Of a stretch of 64,000 bases of DNA, positions 24,598 to 35,406 are shown in pieces. Below the pieces are notes generated by a model. It ran no database searches and was not told the DNA's origin. It worked only from the letters and a program-made list of their open reading frames with translations. This DNA comes from Rotaria socialis. Lineage: Eukaryota > Rotifera > Eurotatoria > Philodinida > Philodinidae. The stretch is taken from the NCBI GenBank assembly GCA_905331475.1, contig CAJNYU010000014.1:154554-218553 (forward strand), read 5' to 3'. Position numbers and translations under genes: made by a program. Numbering within the stretch: the first letter of the stretch is position 1; each line of letters starts with the position of its first letter.

Positions 24598-26383
24598 TCT
24601 ATCTATCTATCCACCCATTCCCAGGTCGACTAATCCGGCGACGGATTCTATCGGATCCTAAAACATCCTACTAACCGGGGAAATCCAGTTGGATTCTGGG
24701 TTTCGGAACTATAAGTTTATAAACTATAATATTAAGCCTTCCTGATGTATACGGATAAACCAGTACATTAATAAACATTACTCATGCACATATTCTATCA
24801 CATCATGATGGTTTTTTTTAATCATAAATGACTGTTGGCAACTCGAGTAATACTTTTTTTTTATTCCTAATGAGAACAATCATACTGATGTCGCGACAAT
24901 CAAAAAAGGAATAGTCACCGCCCACTCTAAAAATTTACTCATCAGGATCTGTGTATTAGAAGAAAAAATAATACATGAAATAGTCACCTGTACCTTCCTG
25001 TGAGATTCAAAAAGTTTGAGAGGCATCCTACCATTTGACATGTGTAGCTCTACTTGTATACCCGAATGGGAAAATGTGTTTGTGAATACTGACGTGGCTT
25101 AAAATAAAATAAACTTCACTCTGAAGTTAGCACAATCGACAATCATACACATAATTTTCAAAATATACATATTTATTCTGCAGAATGTTTTAAAACAACA
25201 GCGTTACAAAATATGAATTAAATTTCCATATTGTGAAATATTCAGCCACGCTTTCATCCTATGCTTATTTTTTGTACTCATATCTCAAACAATCGAAATA
25301 CTTCAGCTTGTGGCGACATATTACAATTGAATAGAATTTTCTTTGCTTATTGATGGATGCTGTAGCTCGATTATTATTATGCTTCTTCTATTCTTTTTCA
25401 ATCAGAAACAAAAAGCGTAGATGATGGAAATTTCTTTCAATATTGATTTAACGAAATTATAAGGGAAATAATATAAACGTCACCAAAGCACCTGCCACAA
25501 ATAAAAGAAATACTTCATTTTCATTGGCAGACGATATGAAGGAAACATTATCGTTTCAGTAACTAGACGCTGATGGCGAATACTATGAGTGTACTGTGAA
25601 TAGGACTCCTAACGACTAGACATGCACCAGTACAATCGAACTAGTGCATCTCTAGTCGTTATTGTTTTTCTTTCTTAGTCAAATTTCTTTCTGTTAATTC
25701 GATTGTTAGCAAGTATAAAGAAAATCTCGTCGGTAATGACCTATCTAGTACTCGCTGGGAAAGAAACGAAATATCTTAGTGGTCTATGTAGTCGAGATAA
25801 GATATTTATGTTTATCGGTTTATCTGTGAGCGCATGATATTGATTCCCATCTATACAATCAGTATTTCGTATTGTAACATGAGATTCAGTATATCACTAA
25901 CGTTCGCTTTACTACAATATATCACACTGCAAAAATCCAGCTACTGATACTTGATTACCTAGCCACACTTTATTTATTAGAAAAGACAGCCCTAGAATTG
26001 TAAGAAACGCATGAAGTAAAATGTTTTGCCCGATGTGGGCGTGTGCTGGTGCATACACATTCATTTAGGTCCTCGACCATACCTTGATATCACACACACG
26101 TCAATACAACAGGGAAAAATTCTACGCTGGCAGTTCCACGCCACGTATATATATATAGATTGCAGGTTAAAGATCTCAATTATAGTAGATTCTCTCCCGC
26201 TATTTTTCGAACGTCTGGCTCTTGTAACTTTTGAACCTTTTATTATAGCAAAATAAAGCAAACAAAAAAACCATAAAGAATCTTGAATAATTCACGAATA
26301 GCAGATAAAACTATATATTTCTAAGTATATGAATCGTAAGGAATTGTTTCTTAAAAAAAAAAGAAGAAAAGAATATTCGAGTT
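24598..26383. other. Intergenic, no gene seen
   Basis: About 1.8 kb between the miniature element and the ART-TPR stop. It contains a 50-nt near-perfect hairpin at 25611-25660, listed separately. The opposite-strand frames near 26026-26261 overlap each other and show no motif. Confidence 0.45.
25611..25660. repeat. Short hairpin, 17-bp stem
   Basis: AACGACTAGACATGCAC is followed 16 nt later by GTGCATCTCTAGTCGTT, giving a 17-bp stem with one mismatch plus 3 extra pairs toward the loop. It could be a precursor-like hairpin or the end pair of a tiny element; the sequence alone does not say which. Confidence 0.5.
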
Positions 26384-29131
26384 TTATATGTTAGGAAAAT
26401 GTGAATGACAATGATTTATTTTAAGTTGCACTGCGTTAATCAATGACTGATCTACTGTATGTATTTGTTGATAATAAGATAATGCTAGTTTGTAATACTG
26501 TAATGCTTCACTAGTATGTGATTTTTGAGCATACATATTGCCAAGAAGTACACATGTACGAGCAGACGACTCATCTCCAGAAGGATTTTGCTTTTGTTGT
26601 ATGTTAAGTAATTTTTTTAAATAAATAAACGATTGAGTATAATTATTGTTTTGCAAATAAATAGTAGAAATAGCTTTGTATAGATTTTTCAACAATCGAT
26701 TATGAATTGATTTTTGTGTTACTTCATTATTTAATACTTGAAAAAAATATTTTAAAGCTTCATCGAATTTTTTTCGTTCAAAAGAAATATTTGCTAAAAT
26801 ATAATATGTTTTAACGAGAATTGAATTGTTGGTCGAATGACTTTTTAAGTTTGCATCTAGAACTTTTTCAAAATAATGAAAAGATTGTTTTGCATGACGT
26901 TTTTTAAAATAAATATTATCAATCAGTTGATGTGAATCCATGCATGAATCATTTACTGATGGGCTAGTGTTCATTTTTTCATAAAATAATATTTTATCGA
27001 AATCAGACTTTTTTAAATAAATCTTTCCAATATAAGTATAAACTTTATCAATATTTGATTGATTAAATGGTTTTTTTTGTAAATGACAATCAAGCAAACG
27101 ATAATAATACACCAATGATTGGTCTAATTGACGTTTCTTATAAAAAATCTTGCCAATGGCTTTATAAAGAAAAATTAATGAAAAATCTTGCTGTAATATA
27201 GTTTCTAATTCAAGATCAAGTGCTCGAAGACACAAACTTAATGCTTGATCTAAATTGGATTCATCTAAAGCCAGATCTTCAAGATTTTGATACGAAATAG
27301 TTAGTGACGAATCGCCAAGTTTTCTTTCTATTTGAGCATCGAGTATTTGAAGAGTGCAAATTGATGCTTGTTTATAATCTTTCTGTTTTACATAAATATC
27401 TTTCATAGCTTGATTTGTATCAATTACTGATGCATGACTCGACGATAATGTTTTCAATTGATTTTCTGATACTTTTACTTGATGGAGTAATGCTTTGTCT
27501 AAATCGTCTTGTTTCATGTAATAATTAGAGAGATTTCTATGGATATTTGCAAAATCAGGGTGATTACTAGGCAATGATTCTAACTGTGATTTATGAGCTT
27601 TCTCAAAATATTCGATAGCTTTTTCTTGATTATTAAAATCTAACATGATTAATCCAAGATCATTATAAGTACAGGAAACATCTGGATGTTCAGCAGGTAG
27701 TTCTTTCAATTGATATTCAATTGCTTTGTCAAAAAATTCTGTTGCTTTTGTTTTATTATTGAGTTTTCCATAAGCTTTCCCCATCTCCTTGTATGTATTC
27801 CCAATCAACGCATAAGATGTTTTCGATTGATATTGAAGAACTTTTTCAGAATATTCTAATGCTATTTGATAACTTGCCATTTTAAAATGGACATCTGCTA
27901 AATTTGAATAAGTTTTCACTTTATTCTTATTATTATCAGAATGTGTTGATAAAGCTTTGGATAAACATTGAAGAGCAGAAACATAATCTTTTTTATGAGT
28001 ATAAGCTGATCCCAATTCATTATAGCATGATGATACAAGTCGATTCTCACTTAACGCTGGATTATTCAATAAATATTCTAATGCTTGGTTTGCATGTGCA
28101 ATAGCTAAACGATTGTTTGCTTTTTCATTGCTAACTTGAGCAAGTCCATGATAACAATAAGCTAATTCAAGATCGTCTTTTGTTAAATTTTTATCTATAA
28201 TATTTTGAAAATGTTCTTCTGCACGATCGTATTGTAGCATTTCAATAAAAAAATATCCAAGTGCAATAAATCGAGATAATCCATCGAATTCTTCATCTAA
28301 TGATGATGAGAAATCTTTTATACCTGGATCAGTTTGTGAACATGCAACTAATTTTGCAAGCCAAAGTTTATTTTCTTCATCGAAACAAACATTTTCAATG
28401 CGAAAAACCATAGAAAACATGAAAAGAACTTCTTCTTCTTTGGAAAAAGCACTTAGATGCTTTATATCAGCATATGGCTTAGTTACAGCTTTTAAATCAG
28501 TTTGTATTTCTAATAAAATCGTTGTTAATTCATCATTTGGTGGTGATTGACTTTTGGCAAACTCTAAAGCTTTCTCTTTATTTGTACTTGTAGATAAAAA
28601 TGAATTAGTTGATAGTAATTGTCCTTGATTTGATTTAAGAAGAGTAACTTCATCTTTACTAATGAGTTGTCCTCGATGCACTGTAATACTTGATGTTTTT
28701 TGCTTTTCAACCCATAATTTATGTTCATCACTTAATTGCTTGTTGATATCTCTGATGAATGGTGCAAATGGAAAAATCTTATCCATATTTTGTGTTCGTA
28801 AAGCTTTATTTAAAATTTTATAAACACATGTTTCTCTCGTGTACCAATGAATTGCTTTCTCCGGTTTATATGCAGTATCGAACTCCATCATAATCTTTTT
28901 GTCACTTTTTTCAGTTGGTTTAAAGTATTCCACCAGAGAATTTTTTTTATTTGCTAATGATTGTTTTTCATCGAAAATTTGTCCAATTAACATTTGATAA
29001 AAAGTAAATTCACCATTTAATGATTTATGCATACTTTTACCGTCGTTCGAAGAATAAATATTTGTACCCAATCTATCTGGGCGTTCATTCTTTGTTTCTT
29101 GTTGATTCTTTGGTCGATGAATTTCAGACAT
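26384..29131 (-). CDS. ADP-ribosyltransferase with C-terminal TPR repeats
   Basis: A single uninterrupted frame of 915 residues. Residues about 40-260 match the arginine-specific ADP-ribosyltransferase (ART) fold of the R-S-E class. VHRGQ supplies Arg153, the STS triad lies near residues 180-182 (SFLSTST), and SKEEEVLF gives the ExE pair at Glu232/Glu234. The enzyme class transfers ADP-ribose from NAD+ to a protein. From about residue 285 to the end there are ten or more TPR/kinesin-light-chain-like helical repeats (e.g. AYCYHGLAQVSNEKA, CYNELGSAYTHKKDY), which bind protein partners. There is no signal peptide, so it is probably cytosolic. It has no introns, unlike most neighbours, and belongs to a lineage-expanded family in bdelloids (established knowledge). 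The substrate is unknown. Confidence 0.92.
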   Translation of the reverse strand: MSEIHRPKNQQETKNERPDRLGTNIYSSNDGKSMHKSLNGEFTFYQMLIGQIFDEKQSLANKKNSLVEYFKPTEKSDKKIMMEFDTAYKPEKAIHWYTRETCVYKILNKALRTQNMDKIFPFAPFIRDINKQLSDEHKLWVEKQKTSSITVHRGQLISKDEVTLLKSNQGQLLSTNSFLSTSTNKEKALEFAKSQSPPNDELTTILLEIQTDLKAVTKPYADIKHLSAFSKEEEVLFMFSMVFRIENVCFDEENKLWLAKLVACSQTDPGIKDFSSSLDEEFDGLSRFIALGYFFIEMLQYDRAEEHFQNIIDKNLTKDDLELAYCYHGLAQVSNEKANNRLAIAHANQALEYLLNNPALSENRLVSSCYNELGSAYTHKKDYVSALQCLSKALSTHSDNNKNKVKTYSNLADVHFKMASYQIALEYSEKVLQYQSKTSYALIGNTYKEMGKAYGKLNNKTKATEFFDKAIEYQLKELPAEHPDVSCTYNDLGLIMLDFNNQEKAIEYFEKAHKSQLESLPSNHPDFANIHRNLSNYYMKQDDLDKALLHQVKVSENQLKTLSSSHASVIDTNQAMKDIYVKQKDYKQASICTLQILDAQIERKLGDSSLTISYQNLEDLALDESNLDQALSLCLRALDLELETILQQDFSLIFLYKAIGKIFYKKRQLDQSLVYYYRLLDCHLQKKPFNQSNIDKVYTYIGKIYLKKSDFDKILFYEKMNTSPSVNDSCMDSHQLIDNIYFKKRHAKQSFHYFEKVLDANLKSHSTNNSILVKTYYILANISFERKKFDEALKYFFQVLNNEVTQKSIHNRLLKNLYKAISTIYLQNNNYTQSFIYLKKLLNIQQKQNPSGDESSARTCVLLGNMYAQKSHTSEALQYYKLALSYYQQIHTVDQSLINAVQLKINHCHSHFPNI

Positions 29132-29664
29132 TTTCCGAATATTACTTTACTGCTTTATAGAACTAAAAATTTGTTAAAAATTAGTTCGAAAAATTTCACT
29201 AAATAAAAACTCTAGTAAAGTGAATCAAACACAATTTATTAAAATCCCCATTAGTATATTCTATCAATTAGTTCATAGAGTCTCACTCAAAGTTTGAAAA
29301 AAGAATCTTTAACAATTTATTGGATTGAACAATTTTTCTTTCAGCTGTATCTTATGTTTATCAACATCATCATAGATCGAAGATGACCAAATAAAACAAA
29401 ACTATTGACAGGCACTCAGATATGAACTGAAATGATTTTAATTTATTTCTACATTATTAATTAATAATAGGACATGATGTACTTTAGTATTCATGCTCGA
29501 ATGCAACCTACTCTGATGCTAACTTAACATTAGTGTATAGAATAGATATATAAAACAAATTATGTACTCAAACTTGTAATTTGGATCAACAGAAAAATAT
29601 TTAAATTCAAGTATAGTGTAGCGCTCACATTTAAGCGGGACTATTACTTTTTCCTTACTATGAA
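29132..29664. other. Intergenic between ART-TPR gene and palindrome
   Basis: About 530 nt of AT-rich DNA, including the likely promoter of the ART-TPR gene. The tail of the frame starting at 29755 runs into it but is not conserved on the other side of the palindrome. Confidence 0.45.
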
Positions 29665-29755
29665 AAGACGGGGGTGCGTATGTTGCCAGTTTTGGGCCAT
29701 CGTTTGTTTCGGTTTGTTTATAGCTCACTAGACGCACAATCTTACGAGGAATCAT
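29519..29755 (-). CDS. Outward-facing ORF at left end of palindrome (possible first exon)
   Basis: The frame opens MIPRKIVRLVSYKQTETNDG and continues PKLATYAPPSF. The 31-codon start is repeated at 32081 with mostly silent changes (7 silent, 3 replacement codons), which suggests it was once selected as protein. After PPSF the two copies diverge. Here CATAGTAAGG could be a splice donor, so only about 29660-29755 may be coding. I do not recognise the protein. It may equally be a relic. Confidence 0.4.
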   Translation of the reverse strand: MIPRKIVRLVSYKQTETNDGPKLATYAPPSFHSKEKVIVPLKCERYTILEFKYFSVDPNYKFEYIICFIYLFYTLMLS

Positions 29756-31131
29756 TTGATACCAAAACCAAATTATTTTGACAGAGTCTATGGGTAGTTC
29801 TGTTCAAAATACTGTGATCCGGTTTTGTATATAAATGACTAATTCGTACATAGAACGAACACATATATAGTATGTTTCCTAATGAGATATTTCGAATCAA
29901 AAATTGTGTCAAATAACTGCTCACTCCCTACTCACTCTTTGGTGAGAATTTCAGCCCGAAAGATTGAAATGTTACTGTGTAGTAATGAAAATCTATCAAG
30001 GTTTGTGTAAAAATTATCAAATACTCCTATCTACCCACGTGTAACGATAAATAGGACTCTTGCTAGTTGATGTATTAAGACAAACTGGGTAGAGGTGGAG
30101 TAGCGCACCGTCACTCAAGGCCATGATGTTTATTCGCTTCTTCACATATCCAGAGTATAACAACTTCAAGCATAACACACGCATATATAGGAGAGAGATA
30201 GGAGAGAGACAGGAGAGAGATACATTAGAGTAATGGAAAGAGAACAGAAAGAGGACGAAAGAGAATCATCCAAGCGTGTCATCAATATCGGCACACCACG
30301 CACTGTTTTCGCAATATCTCAATAGTGGAAAAAAATAAAATGTGGTTTCGATTGATTTTGCAAGATCGAGCAAAGCGCTAGAAAATCAGATGCTTTTGAA
30401 TTTTTTCAGAAGTGGCCTTCATAAAATAAAATGGCATAACTTTCAATCGGATACCGTTTTTTGCATGTTCCCCAGATTTCTCCTCTATTTTAATCGGAAA
30501 AGTAGAATTTTATAGAAAACAAATAACGTATTTGGAATCAGCGTAAAAATTTGAGTTGGTTGGTGTGCATTTTACTCTTCTCCAATGAAATATATTTTTG
30601 TCGAAAAATTAGCCTGAAGTCCCCCACAGGATTTATTGAAAAAATTAATTTAATCAAAACAGGATTTTATCAAATGAATACAATCTCAAAATGTGTAAAA
30701 CACTACTACCGCGCAAAAAGACATTTATCTGATGGATCGAAACTGTTTTGATTAAATTAATTGTTTCAATAAATCCTGTGGGGACTCCAAGCTAATTTTT
30801 CGAGAAAAATATATTTCATTGAAGAAGGCTAAAATTCGCGTCAACCAACTCAAATTTTTACGCTGATTCCAAATACGTTATTTGTTCACTTTTTATCAAA
30901 TTCTACTTTTCCGATTAAAATAGAGGAGAAATCTGGGGAAAATGCAAAAAACGGTATCCGATTGAAAGTTATGCCATTTTATTTTATGAAGGCCACTTCT
31001 GAAAAAATTCAAAAGCATCTGATTTTGTAGCGCTTTGCTCGATCTTGCAAAATCAATCGAAACCACATTTTATTTTTTTCCTCTATTGAGATATTGCGAA
31101 AACAGTGCGTGGTGTGCCGATATTGATGACA

Positions 31132-31232
31132 NNNNNNNNNNNNNNNNNNNNNNNNNNNNNNNNNNNNNNNNNNNNNNNNNNNNNNNNNNNNNNNNNNNNN
31201 NNNNNNNNNNNNNNNNNNNNNNNNNNNNNNNN
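31132..31232. other. Assembly gap (101 N) in a purine/pyrimidine microsatellite
   Basis: A run of N within the right arm, next to repeated CTCTTCTGTCT units. The left arm has the mirror sequence at about 30190-30283 (AGGAGAGAGACAGG units followed by unique sequence), so the missing bases are probably a length-variable repeat. Confidence 0.9.
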
Positions 31233-31600
31233 CTCTTCTGTCTCTCTTCTGTCTCTCTTCTGTCTCTCTCCTGTCTCTCTCTTACCTCTCTCCAATATAT
31301 GTGTGTTATGCTTGAAGTTGTTATACTCTGGATATGTGAGGAAGCGAATAAACATCATGGCCTTGAGTGGCGGTGCGCTACTCCACCTCTACCCAGTTTG
31401 TCTTAATACATCAACTAGCAAGAGTCCTATTTATCGTTACACGTGGGTAGATAGGAGTATTTGATAATTTTTACACTAACCTTGATAGGTTTTTCATTAC
31501 TACACAGTAACATTTCAATCTTTCGGGCTGAAATTCTCACCAAAGATTGAGTAGGGAGTGAGCAGTTATTTGACACAATTTTTGATTCGAAATATCTCAT

Positions 31601-31942
31601 TTTTTTTGGTTTATGCGCTGTATTTGTTCGTGACATGCATTTATATTTTGTGTGTTTTTTGTGGACACTTACGGAAACAATAGTCAGCAGACAAAACTAC
31701 ACGATAACAAACAGAGAAAGGATGACAAGGAAGAGAAACGTGAAAACGTAAACAACAGAACGAAAGTCGAAATCGAGGCAGTGATGACGAAATTGGCGCG
31801 CAGTACTGTTCTTCCTTTGTCTATTCTTCCGATACCGTATATGTTGACACCGAAGACACCGTGCCGGGGGAAGATATCGAACCTTCACATGTCTGATTAT
31901 TAATTATCATATGCTTAGAACCACTACGCCATCACCGGCATA
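31601..31942 (-). mobile_element. tRNA-derived SINE nested in the palindrome
   Basis: Read on the minus strand it begins GCCGGTGATGGCGTAGTGGT. This has a pol III A box (TGGCGTAGTGG, 31931-31921) and, about 38 nt on, a B box GGTTCGATATC (31883-31873), closed by CCCCCGGC that can pair with the first bases like an acceptor stem. The 3' end is an A-rich tail (31601-31608 as T on the plus strand). An 11-bp target duplication, AAATATCTCAT, flanks it (31590-31600 and 31943-31953). The left arm of the palindrome has the uninterrupted site. All four are hallmarks of a LINE-mobilised tRNA SINE of about 342 nt. Confidence 0.85.
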
Positions 31943-32080
31943 AAATATCTCATTAAGGAACATACTATATATGTGTTCGTTCTATGTACGAATTAGTCAT
32001 TTATATACAAAACTTGGATCACAGTATTTTGAACAGAACTACTCATAGACTCTGTCAAAATAACTTGATTTTGGTATCAA

Positions 32081-32287
32081 ATGATTCCTCGTAAAATTGT
32101 GCGTCTAGTGAGTTATAAACAAACCGAAACAGACAATGGCCCAAAACTGGCAAAGTATGCGCCGCCATCCTTTGTCCTTTCTCTGTGTTTTGTATTTATT
32201 TTGCTGTGCTTAGCATTTGTCCTTAACTGTCATCTACTTTCGTTCTATCGGTTGGTTGAATATTTAAGTGTGTGCTTTTTTGTGTAA
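32081..32287 (+). CDS. Outward-facing ORF at right end of palindrome (possible first exon)
   Basis: A mirror copy of the start at 29755: MIPRKIVRLVSYKQTETDNG then PKLAKYAPPSF. After the shared 31 codons the frame (VLSLCFVFILLCL...) looks non-coding and hydrophobic by chance; GTCCTTTC right after PPSF might be a poor donor. Probably only 32081-32173 derives from a protein-coding exon. The function is unknown. Confidence 0.4.
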   Translation: MIPRKIVRLVSYKQTETDNGPKLAKYAPPSFVLSLCFVFILLCLAFVLNCHLLSFYRLVEYLSVCFFV

Positions 32288-35200
32288 TCGGTACGATTCA
32301 TGATATGACGAAATGAAATAAAGCATAGTTCCATCAATGCAAGCACTTCTTCTGTCAGAAATCGTCACATATAGATCATGTTTTGAAAACATATTTTTAC
32401 AAAAAATCATCGAACCGTACTGCTCAACACGCTGTCTATTCAGTTGTCAAGTAAAATTGAAGTCGTTTGGATTTGAAAAGAAAGAAAATATCAACGTAGT
32501 CTTAGAATTATAGTTGGGCAAAGCTCTACAGATTTTAATGAACATTTGGAAGATCCGAGTGTATATCCGATTTTACCTCAGCTCAAATCTACCTGGAGTA
32601 AACTATGATTCTCATATTGAAATTTTTCACGGCAGAGTGTGAAAGCATTTTTTGTTAAAACTTTCAAGAAACTCTAAATATATGTTGAATTCGAATTCAT
32701 TGTTGGTAAAATATGTTGCAACAATGCCATTTTATACATCGCAATCATAATTGAAGAAACTAATTTTGAACTTAAAGTCCAATGAAGAATTATTTATAAA
32801 AAATAATCGTGTTTAGAAGTTCATCTATTCTAATCTCATGAATCTTACTTTCATTGTTCTGTCGATGGCCTCATTTACCTGAATTGACATTGCTTCCACG
32901 ATATTCACCAACAACCATTAGAATCCTATACCTATCTCTAGATACATACCGAGTTTATGCAAAGCGAGAATCAATGATTAACTTAGAAGAATTTGAGATT
33001 GTAGTGAATCAGAGATTTGACGATGACGCTCGTATATCACTGTTTACAAATGCATACATAAAATAGATAAATAATATATTCGATGAATAAACTAATGACT
33101 ATTTATGCATACTTTCTTCATGATTGGACGATACTCAAGGATATTGTAAAACAATTGCCTAGACGATAAATTTGAATAAGATAAATATTTTTGATCATAC
33201 ATTCTTCACTTGTTTTGATTACTGGCATGAAAAAATATTCATCTCTAATGGTTTATCGATTGCGAATTCTACGCGCAAATTAGTTTAAATAAACTTATCA
33301 TTTTTCTTCGGTTTTTGTTTTGTGTGCAGACGAACTCGAACTATTTTTTAACTTGAATCAGACTTTAACTCTCCCTATACACGTTGAAGTTCAACTGTTG
33401 AACTTATTATATCTTTTCTACTATTAGTCTACAACTTCACTCATAACAGATGCACATAATTGCTGATTATTATTTCTATAGCCAGCTTTTTCTTTCGTGT
33501 GGCAATGTATTTTTTTAGACAGACTCTATTCACCTTGGAACAAAACAGACCCATTCATGATTCTGTGTAACCATTGTATACAACTATGACATATCAAGGA
33601 GTACGACGGTTGTTGTATGTAGTATATCAATACGTATGAACCAACATCGCCAATGAAGAAAGAACGAAAAGAAAGCGAAAAAAAATATGGGGAAGGAAAA
33701 ATATGACGAATGACAAAAAGAACTGAAGTTATTTCTAGTGGAATAAAAAATACTGGAAAAACCTGATTATAACATTTTCGATTGGTAACAAAGACATTTT
33801 TTCATAGAATAATATCTATGTTCAAGTATACCAACATAAAATCATAGTAAATGAAACATAATCAATTACAAAATGAACAGAACAACATTGTTTCTATGTA
33901 TGAATATTTTGTTCATTTGCTTCGCTATACCGAGTGAAAATTTTGACATAAAAAAAGAGGTGAAGAGAATAGGATGAACCCTGTACTTTTAGAAGACATA
34001 AACTAGGCGTTATGTTCCAATGGATCACATTTCATTCTGCTAATACAACCATCCGATGATGGTGTTACCTAGAAGATGCAATTAATATCAAAAGGTTGAA
34101 GAAACAAAGATCGTAACTGCACTGATTAAAAAAAACTGCGGCAAGATATGGTGTATTATTATCTTAAATACAAGTGGGATCACAATATATATTGCAGGGA
34201 GTGCTAGAATGCAAATGCAATACCATACCACTAGTAAAGCACAGCTACAACAATCTACACACTCACACACTCAAGGATACTGTAAAATAAGTGCCTAGAT
34301 TATATATTTGAATACGATACATATTTTTGGTCGCACATGATGACATCAATTAATGAGAAAAACAGCGTTTACTCATCATTTCGCATTCATAAGATTATCG
34401 ATGTAAACTTCTAGAGATTCTTGTTCATCAAAGTTATACTTAATGTTGTCTCATTTTAAAACAAAAATTAGAAATTATGTTTTACAATCGATATTAACCT
34501 TTCGATAATCTGTCCTATATATTCGAATGCGAATTAAAAAAGATGTAAATTTCTCATTGCGTAGTATCCAAGTTTTGGTGCAAATTTTGACCCATTGATA
34601 GGTACTATTTTGTAAATGATTGTGATTACTCAAAAGTACTAAATCATTATCTATCTTTGATTTATTATCACTGAATCGTAAGTTTCGACGATGACAAGAT
34701 GACATCAATAGAAAAATTTTCCTTGTCTTTAACATATGCTATTAATTATTAGGCGATGTTCTCCTTGAATATTGATCGCATTTGTTCTGAAACAAATTCA
34801 AGTGGTTGGGTTATGCAAACATTTTATACCCAAAAAAGATAATACGTTTTTCATATATTCATTAATCAATTTATTGTAGCGATACATTCAGTTTTATGGT
34901 TACTATATGTTTGTATGTATTGAATGAATGAATGAATGAATAGAAAATCAATGGAGCCAATCAGTTAATATCAATGCTGTATATTGACTGTTTCATGTAT
35001 AATAATTGTGCAGAAGCACTATCACAGATTTGTCGAGCGTTGAAGGTGACCTATTGCATTTCTTTTTGTCTATTATATAACAAGAAAAACAGATTGTATG
35101 CGTCTTTTTAATTCATTTTGACAGTTGTTATCAACATCTAATATATTCGCAACCGTTTGCTTTGTATGTATTCGAACAGTCCTTTATTATATTACTATGT

Positions 35201-35406
35201 TTACTTCAAATTCGAGTAGTATTTCTCATCGTAAAGAACAAAGTAATTTTTCCAATTATTTACATCTTTTGGAAATAGAACGTTTCTTCTATACAGAAGG
35301 TCATTAATCTTAATATTTTTTATCAATGTTAATTTCATCATACAAAGTACTGAGTTAAAATTTGAATTCAACCAAATGTTTTATTTTTTCATGGAAGTCA
35401 AAACAA
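32174..35406. other. Intergenic, no gene recognised
   Basis: About 3.2 kb of AT-rich DNA with a (GAAT)n microsatellite at about 34917-34942. Short frames at 32854-33066 (+), 34475-34735 (-) and 35125-35307 (+) carry no family motif, have no clean splice context and are not supported as genes. Confidence 0.45.

Larger units (their letters stand above)
29665..32173. repeat. 2.5-kb palindrome (long inverted repeat)
   Basis: The left arm (about 29665-30664) and right arm (about 30746-32173) are reverse complements, with about 80 nt between them. Matching landmarks include the GGGTAGAGGTGGAGTAGCGC block (about 30090 and 31375) and the CAGGATTTATTGA block near the centre. The right arm is longer because it carries a SINE (31601-31942) and an N gap (31132-31232). 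The arms differ by scattered substitutions, so this is not a simple assembly mirror. The outer ends of both arms encode the same short peptide start, pointing outward. No transposase is visible. Confidence 0.85.

Noticed and set aside
31035..31464. Frames spanning the N run
   Set aside because: They read through undetermined bases and a microsatellite; they are not real coding evidence.
32854..33066. 70-codon plus frame near the palindrome
   Set aside because: Second half looks mildly protein-like, but there is no motif, no splice evidence and no match in the other arm.
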